A DNA stretch of 7,768 nt from Cellvibrionaceae bacterium (GTDB lineage Bacteria > Pseudomonadota > Gammaproteobacteria > Pseudomonadales > Cellvibrionaceae): positions 1-7,768 of the forward strand of contig JAOXRV010000218.1 in NCBI GenBank assembly GCA_025800435.1. Direction: 5' to 3'. The notes beneath the pieces were generated by a model that searched no databases, was not told the DNA's origin, and saw nothing but the letters and a program-made list of their open reading frames with translations. Shown one piece after another: positions 4,576 through 7,768 of this stretch (the stretch's first letter is position 1; each line of letters begins with the position of its first letter). Both the position numbers and the translations under genes were made by a program.

Positions 4576-7500
4576 ATGAATGATATGAGCAACCCAGATA
4601 ATAACCTCAGCAAGCAATTGGTTGGCACGGTAAGCGAAGTGGTGGGTGATGTCACCCTTGAGGGGCAGCAGGAACCCCTGCAAGTCGGTGATCCATTGCC
4701 AGCGGGCAAAAAAATATGGACCGGTGAGGCCGGTGCCCTAGCCATGCGCTTTGATTCAGGTGGCGCGGCTATTTTGGGTAACGGCGAAGTCTATCAACTG
4801 GAAACTGATGAGGTGCGCAACACTCGCCTGGACGCACTCAAAGCCAAGCTCAGCCAAAAACAACAGCAGGCGCTGGAAAACGATGAAGAAATACAGGGGA
4901 TTATTAAAGCCCTGGAAGAGGGCCGGGTGTTGGAAGATATCAGTACTGAGGCTGGTGGCTCCAGTTCCAGTTCGCTGTACCCGGGTATTCGCTTTGAATT
5001 TAGCCAGCAGCAGGTACTGCCTGAGCAGGGTGGCTTTGAAGCCGAGGTGGAATTTTCGTCGAGTGCCGATAACGCTGTCGGCGAAGAGTCGAGCCATAGC
5101 TTAATTGCCTCGGCCCCGAGTGTTGAGTTCCCCCAGGATAGCAATGGCGATGGCTACCTCAATGCCAGTGAAATAGATGGCCAAGTTATTGTGCGGGTAA
5201 ACCTGCCCAGCAATGCCCGTGTTGGTGCAGTGGTCGAAGCGGCGGGGCAGACCGTTGAGCTAACTCAGGCCCATATCGATGCGGGCTTGCTTGATATTGT
5301 TATCGATGTCAGCGGCGACAGCCTGGCAATTAGTGCCACGGTAAGCAATCCCGATATGCCGCCTGGGCCCGCTTCACAGCCGGTTAATTTAATTCTCGAT
5401 ACCGAAGGGCCAAGTCTTACGGTCGATGCCAGTGCCGACTACAGCGATGGCAGCTATGTGGTCACGGGTAGTGCTGAAGCCGGCGCCGTGATTGAGGTGC
5501 GCGATAGTAGTGGCGTGTTGCTTGGCAGCGCCACGGTGACAGCGGATGGCAATTGGAGTATTGACGTAGCGGCGACCCCGGATGGACAGACCCAACTGCT
5601 TAATGTGCGCGCCGAAGACGCCGCCGGCAATGTGGTCGAGCAAAGTCGCTTTGTCGAGATAATCAGTATCGATGAGGGTAATTCTGGCGGTGAGACGGGT
5701 GGCGATGCCGGCGGCGAAACGGACGGCAGCGAAACAGGCGGCGAAACGGGCGGTGGCGATATTGGCGGCGGCACTGGTGGCGAAGGGGGCATTGCCAATA
5801 ATGTCCGCCTAGAAATCGTCGACGGAGGCGATGAGCTGCTCGATACCGATGAAGTGGCGGCGGTGGCTATTCGCGGTCAGGTGCCAATCGGCGCTCAGGT
5901 TGATTCGGTGGTAATCAGCGATGGGGAAAATAACACCATCAACGTTGCTGCCGAATCCATTGTGGTCGCTGCCGATGGTACGGTGCTGATTGAAGCTATC
6001 GATCTGAGCACCTTGGTTGATGGCCAGCTCACTGCCACCCTGACGTTTAGCGCCGATGGCAGCGATGTTAAAACGGTGAGCGATACAGTTAATAAAGATG
6101 TATTTATCGAAAGCGACCCAATCGATATCAGTTTTACTGCAATTTCAGACGATACCGGCCGGCCTGGAGATTTCAGTACCGCCGACCGGACTCTGTCCGT
6201 CTCTGGCCGCTTGAGTCGAGCGCTGGCTGAGCATGAGCATTTGGAAATTAGCAACGATAATGGCCAGAGCTGGATAGATGTCGACGATATCAGTGGCCAG
6301 CTGTGGTCGTTCCAAGATGGGACCGTGCACGATAACGGCCAGTTCAGCTATCAAGTTCGGGTGGTCGGCGATAAAGACACGGTGGTGGAAGCGGCCAGCC
6401 AGCAGATCACTGTGGATACTCAAGCGCCGGGTGAAGGTGCTGGCGCTCCCCACAGCATAAGTTTTAGCGAGGGTGCAGACGGTTTTTTAAATACCAGTGA
6501 AATAGAAACAGTTGCCCTAGAAGGCGCGATTGAAGCTGGGGATACCATTGTCTCGATCGTTATCGCTGGCCCAGATGGCAGCCAAGTGGTGCCCAGGGGG
6601 GATATCAGTGTGGGCTCAGGCGGCGCCGTCAGCGTTAGCCCCCAGGATTTATCCTCGCTAGGGGACGGTGAACTGACCATTAATATGACCGTGCGCGATG
6701 TTAACGGCAATACCGGCACTATTAGTAGCAGCGTCACCAAAGATACCCAAGTCGGCGGCGGTGCCGGTGCTACCGACCCGGCCAATAATCTAAGCGTGGC
6801 GGGCATCAGCGAAGACAGTGGCCGTGCCGACGATGATTTTATTACCAACGATGCTCGGCTAACTGTCTCTGGTACTTTGGACGCTGAGCTGGCCAGTGAT
6901 GAATTTGTAGAGGTTAGCAGCGACGGTGAAAACTGGGCCAGGGCCACGGTTACGAATACCAACTGGTCCTACGATGACCCGGCCCAGCACGAAGATGGTG
7001 AGTTTAATTACCAAGTGCGCATTGTCGATGCGGCGGGTAACGTGGGGGCCCAGAGCGAGCAGACTGTTACTGTCGATACCAATGCCCCGGGGGGTGGTGA
7101 CGACGCAGTAGAGTACACGATCGAAATTACTGGCAACGGCGATGAGCTGCTCTCCTCTGAGGAAATTGCCGGGGTGCAGCTACAGGCCCAAATCGCCACC
7201 GACGATACCATCAGCAGTATTATATTTAGCGATGGCAATTCCAGCATCGCGGTCGGCCCAGAAGCCATCAGTATCTCAGAAGAGGGCCTGGTCTCAGTCG
7301 AGCCGCAGGATTTAAGTGCCCTGGTTGATGGCCAGGTTACGGTCACGATGACCTTAGTGGATGTGGCTGGCAATATCGGCGCAATCAGCGATGTTATCAC
7401 CAAGGATACCCAAGTCAGTGGCGGCGATGGGGCCAACGACCCAGCCCTAAGCGACGACAGCTACGCGATCAGTGAGGACACCGGTCTGGCCGGTGATTTT

Positions 7501-7768
7501 ATTACCAGCGATACGGTGTTGACCGTTAGTGGTGAGCTGAGCCAGGCCCTATTGGCCGATGAGCGTTTGGAGATTAGCCTCGATGGTGAAACCTGGCAAG
7601 AGGCCACGGTGGATGGCGTCAGTTGGTCTTATCAAGACCCCAGCGAACATCCGGACGGTGAACTGGTTTACCAAATACGAGTGGTGGATACCGCTGGCAA
7701 TATCGGTCTAACGGGCAGCCAAACCGTGCAGGTAGACACCACCGCCCCCGGTGAAGGCAATGATGATA
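4576..7768 (+). CDS. Giant LapA/BapA-like type I-secreted biofilm adhesin, N-terminal part (3' partial)
   Basis: The frame is open for 1064 codons with no stop before the window edge. Such adhesins are exported by a LapBCE-type ABC system and held on the outer membrane by an N-terminal retention module until the protease LapG releases them under c-di-GMP control via LapD. Visible in order are a retention module (about residues 16-120, with VGTVSEVVGDV, GDPLPAG and the alpha-helical LDALKAKLSQK part), a LapG-site-like TEAGG (124-128), a conserved following strand (PGIRFEFSQQQVLPEQGGFE), an A-like module with an EF-hand-type loop (188-199), an Ig-like domain (about 276-366), a Gly/Glu linker (369-409), and three A/B repeat units (410-1064). 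There is no signal peptide, as expected for type I export, and no cysteine. The acidic, Asp-rich composition fits calcium-stiffened extender domains. The RTX repeats and C-terminal secretion signal would lie beyond the window. Retention-module assignment is by motif recognition. Confidence 0.9.
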   Translation, partial: MNDMSNPDNNLSKQLVGTVSEVVGDVTLEGQQEPLQVGDPLPAGKKIWTGEAGALAMRFDSGGAAILGNGEVYQLETDEVRNTRLDALKAKLSQKQQQALENDEEIQGIIKALEEGRVLEDISTEAGGSSSSSLYPGIRFEFSQQQVLPEQGGFEAEVEFSSSADNAVGEESSHSLIASAPSVEFPQDSNGDGYLNASEIDGQVIVRVNLPSNARVGAVVEAAGQTVELTQAHIDAGLLDIVIDVSGDSLAISATVSNPDMPPGPASQPVNLILDTEGPSLTVDASADYSDGSYVVTGSAEAGAVIEVRDSSGVLLGSATVTADGNWSIDVAATPDGQTQLLNVRAEDAAGNVVEQSRFVEIISIDEGNSGGETGGDAGGETDGSETGGETGGGDIGGGTGGEGGIANNVRLEIVDGGDELLDTDEVAAVAIRGQVPIGAQVDSVVISDGENNTINVAAESIVVAADGTVLIEAIDLSTLVDGQLTATLTFSADGSDVKTVSDTVNKDVFIESDPIDISFTAISDDTGRPGDFSTADRTLSVSGRLSRALAEHEHLEISNDNGQSWIDVDDISGQLWSFQDGTVHDNGQFSYQVRVVGDKDTVVEAASQQITVDTQAPGEGAGAPHSISFSEGADGFLNTSEIETVALEGAIEAGDTIVSIVIAGPDGSQVVPRGDISVGSGGAVSVSPQDLSSLGDGELTINMTVRDVNGNTGTISSSVTKDTQVGGGAGATDPANNLSVAGISEDSGRADDDFITNDARLTVSGTLDAELASDEFVEVSSDGENWARATVTNTNWSYDDPAQHEDGEFNYQVRIVDAAGNVGAQSEQTVTVDTNAPGGGDDAVEYTIEITGNGDELLSSEEIAGVQLQAQIATDDTISSIIFSDGNSSIAVGPEAISISEEGLVSVEPQDLSALVDGQVTVTMTLVDVAGNIGAISDVITKDTQVSGGDGANDPALSDDSYAISEDTGLAGDFITSDTVLTVSGELSQALLADERLEISLDGETWQEATVDGVSWSYQDPSEHPDGELVYQIRVVDTAGNIGLTGSQTVQVDTTAPGEGNDD
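4621..4935 (+). other. Retention module (periplasmic plug) of the adhesin
   Basis: Residues 16-120 show the pattern of LapA-type N-termini: a beta-rich half (VGTVSEVVGDV, QVGDPLPAGKKIWTGEAGAL, AMRF.SGGAAILGNGE) and then a helical half (RLDALKAKLSQKQQQALEND, IQGIIKALEEGRVLED). In LapA this module folds in the periplasm and blocks complete export through the TolC-like LapE pore. Confidence 0.75.
4945..4956 (+). other. Predicted LapG cleavage site with TEAG instead of TAAG
   Basis: Residues 124-127 read Thr-Glu-Ala-Gly, in the position after the helix where LapA has TAAG, which is cut between the two alanines. A Gly/Ser-rich run and the conserved strand follow, as in the family. A Glu replaces the first Ala of the scissile pair. 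Confidence 0.5.
5137..5172 (+). other. EF-hand-like calcium loop in the first A-like module
   Basis: Residues 188-199 read DSNGDGYLNASE. This matches the 12-residue EF-hand loop with Asp at 1, Asn at 3, Asp at 5, Gly at 6, Leu at 8, Asn at 9 and Glu at 12. Later A modules carry shortened forms (GGDELLDTDEV, GADGFLNTSEI, GNGDELLSSEEI). Calcium binding is inferred. Confidence 0.6.
5401..5676 (+). other. Bacterial Ig-like domain (Big_6-like)
   Basis: Residues 276-367 show the familiar layout TEGPSLTVDA, VVTGSAEAGAVIEV, ATVTADGNWSIDV, and RAEDAAGNVVEQS. This is a single seven-strand-type Ig module common in BapA-like adhesins, and it is distinct from the A/B repeats that follow. Confidence 0.7.
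5680..5802 (+). other. Gly/Glu/Thr-rich linker
   Basis: Residues 369-409 are built from imperfect GGET units, with DNA of the form GGCGGCGAAACG. It is a flexible low-complexity spacer between the N-terminal domains and the repeat stalk. The Pro-rich frame on the opposite strand here is only a by-product of this composition. Confidence 0.85.
5803..6447 (+). repeat. A/B adhesin repeat unit 1
   Basis: The A part (5803-6120, residues 410-515) runs from VRLEIVDGG to KDVFIESDP. The B part (6121-6447, residues 516-624) runs from IDISFTAISDDTG to ITVDTQAPGEGAGA. Its A/B joint is the piece shared with the short ORF. B here has WIDVDDISGQLWSF where later B modules have the NWSYDDP or SWSYQDP strand. 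Confidence 0.85.
6448..7107 (+). repeat. A/B adhesin repeat unit 2
   Basis: The A part (6448-6780) contains GADGFLNTSEI, VSPQDLSSLGDGEL and SVTKDTQVGG. The B part (6781-7107) contains ISEDSGRADDDFIT, LTVSGTL, SSDGENWARATV and YQVRIVDAAGNVG, and ends VDTNAPGGG. The unit is 220 residues. Confidence 0.85.
7108..7767 (+). repeat. A/B adhesin repeat unit 3 (up to the window edge)
   Basis: The A part (7108-7449) contains GNGDELLSSEEI, VEPQDLSALVDGQV and VITKDTQVSGG. The B part (7450-7767) contains ISEDTGLAGDFIT, LTVSGEL, SLDGETWQEATV and YQIRVVDTAGNIG, and ends VDTTAPGEG. It is clearly closest to unit 2. At 220 residues it is as long as unit 2, so the window edge falls almost exactly at the end of the unit and further units probably follow. 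Confidence 0.85.

Noticed and set aside
5454..5798. Pro/Ser-rich frame on the - strand
   Set aside because: It is the reverse image of the Gly/Glu-rich linker and neighbouring adhesin codons; there is no ribosome site and the + strand is clearly coding.
6420..7436. Two long - strand frames opposite the adhesin repeats
   Set aside because: They are composition shadows of Asp/Gly/Ser-rich coding sequence, and they repeat because the + strand repeats.

Overview
All genes in this window lie on the + strand. The sequence looks like a Gammaproteobacterium, possibly one of the marine groups. The grounds are moderately GC-rich coding DNA, Shine-Dalgarno starts, a ccoI-ccoS-TauE/SafE order like that next to the cbb3 oxidase genes of pseudomonads and relatives, and a LapA-type adhesin. 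The exact taxon cannot be read from the sequence.

Region 1 (1-2916) is the tail of a cbb3 cytochrome c oxidase assembly operon. It holds ccoI (copper P1B-ATPase, 5' end cut by the window edge), ccoS (overlapping the ccoI stop by one base), and a TauE/SafE/DsbD_2-type membrane protein ending in eight 15-bp repeats that encode a Met/His-rich tail. CcoI would export copper from the cytoplasm towards the oxidase, CcoS is needed for oxidase maturation, and the third protein is plausibly another metal-handling partner.

Region 2 (2917-4575) is the odd part. Two AT-rich leaders (2917-3301 and 4121-4575) are diverged copies of each other; 101 bases align without a gap at about 70% identity, at an offset of 1229. 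Each leader ends in a gene beginning MNDMSNPD. Behind the first leader is a 272-aa ORF (3302-4120). It joins an adhesin-like N-terminus to a 64-residue piece of an adhesin repeat (49/64 identical to the large gene) and then to a tail of about 154 residues that I do not recognise. This resembles a tandem duplication of the adhesin's promoter and start, followed by internal deletion or recombination.

Region 3 (4576 to the right edge, no stop) is the N-terminal 1064 residues of a giant type I-secreted, LapA/BapA-like adhesin. In order it has a periplasmic retention module, a LapG-site-like sequence with TEAG in place of TAAG, an EF-hand-like loop, an Ig-like domain, a Gly/Glu linker, and three copies of an alternating A/B Ig-like repeat of about 215-220 residues. 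No type I secretion genes, lapD/lapG, RNA genes, CRISPR arrays or transposases are visible.
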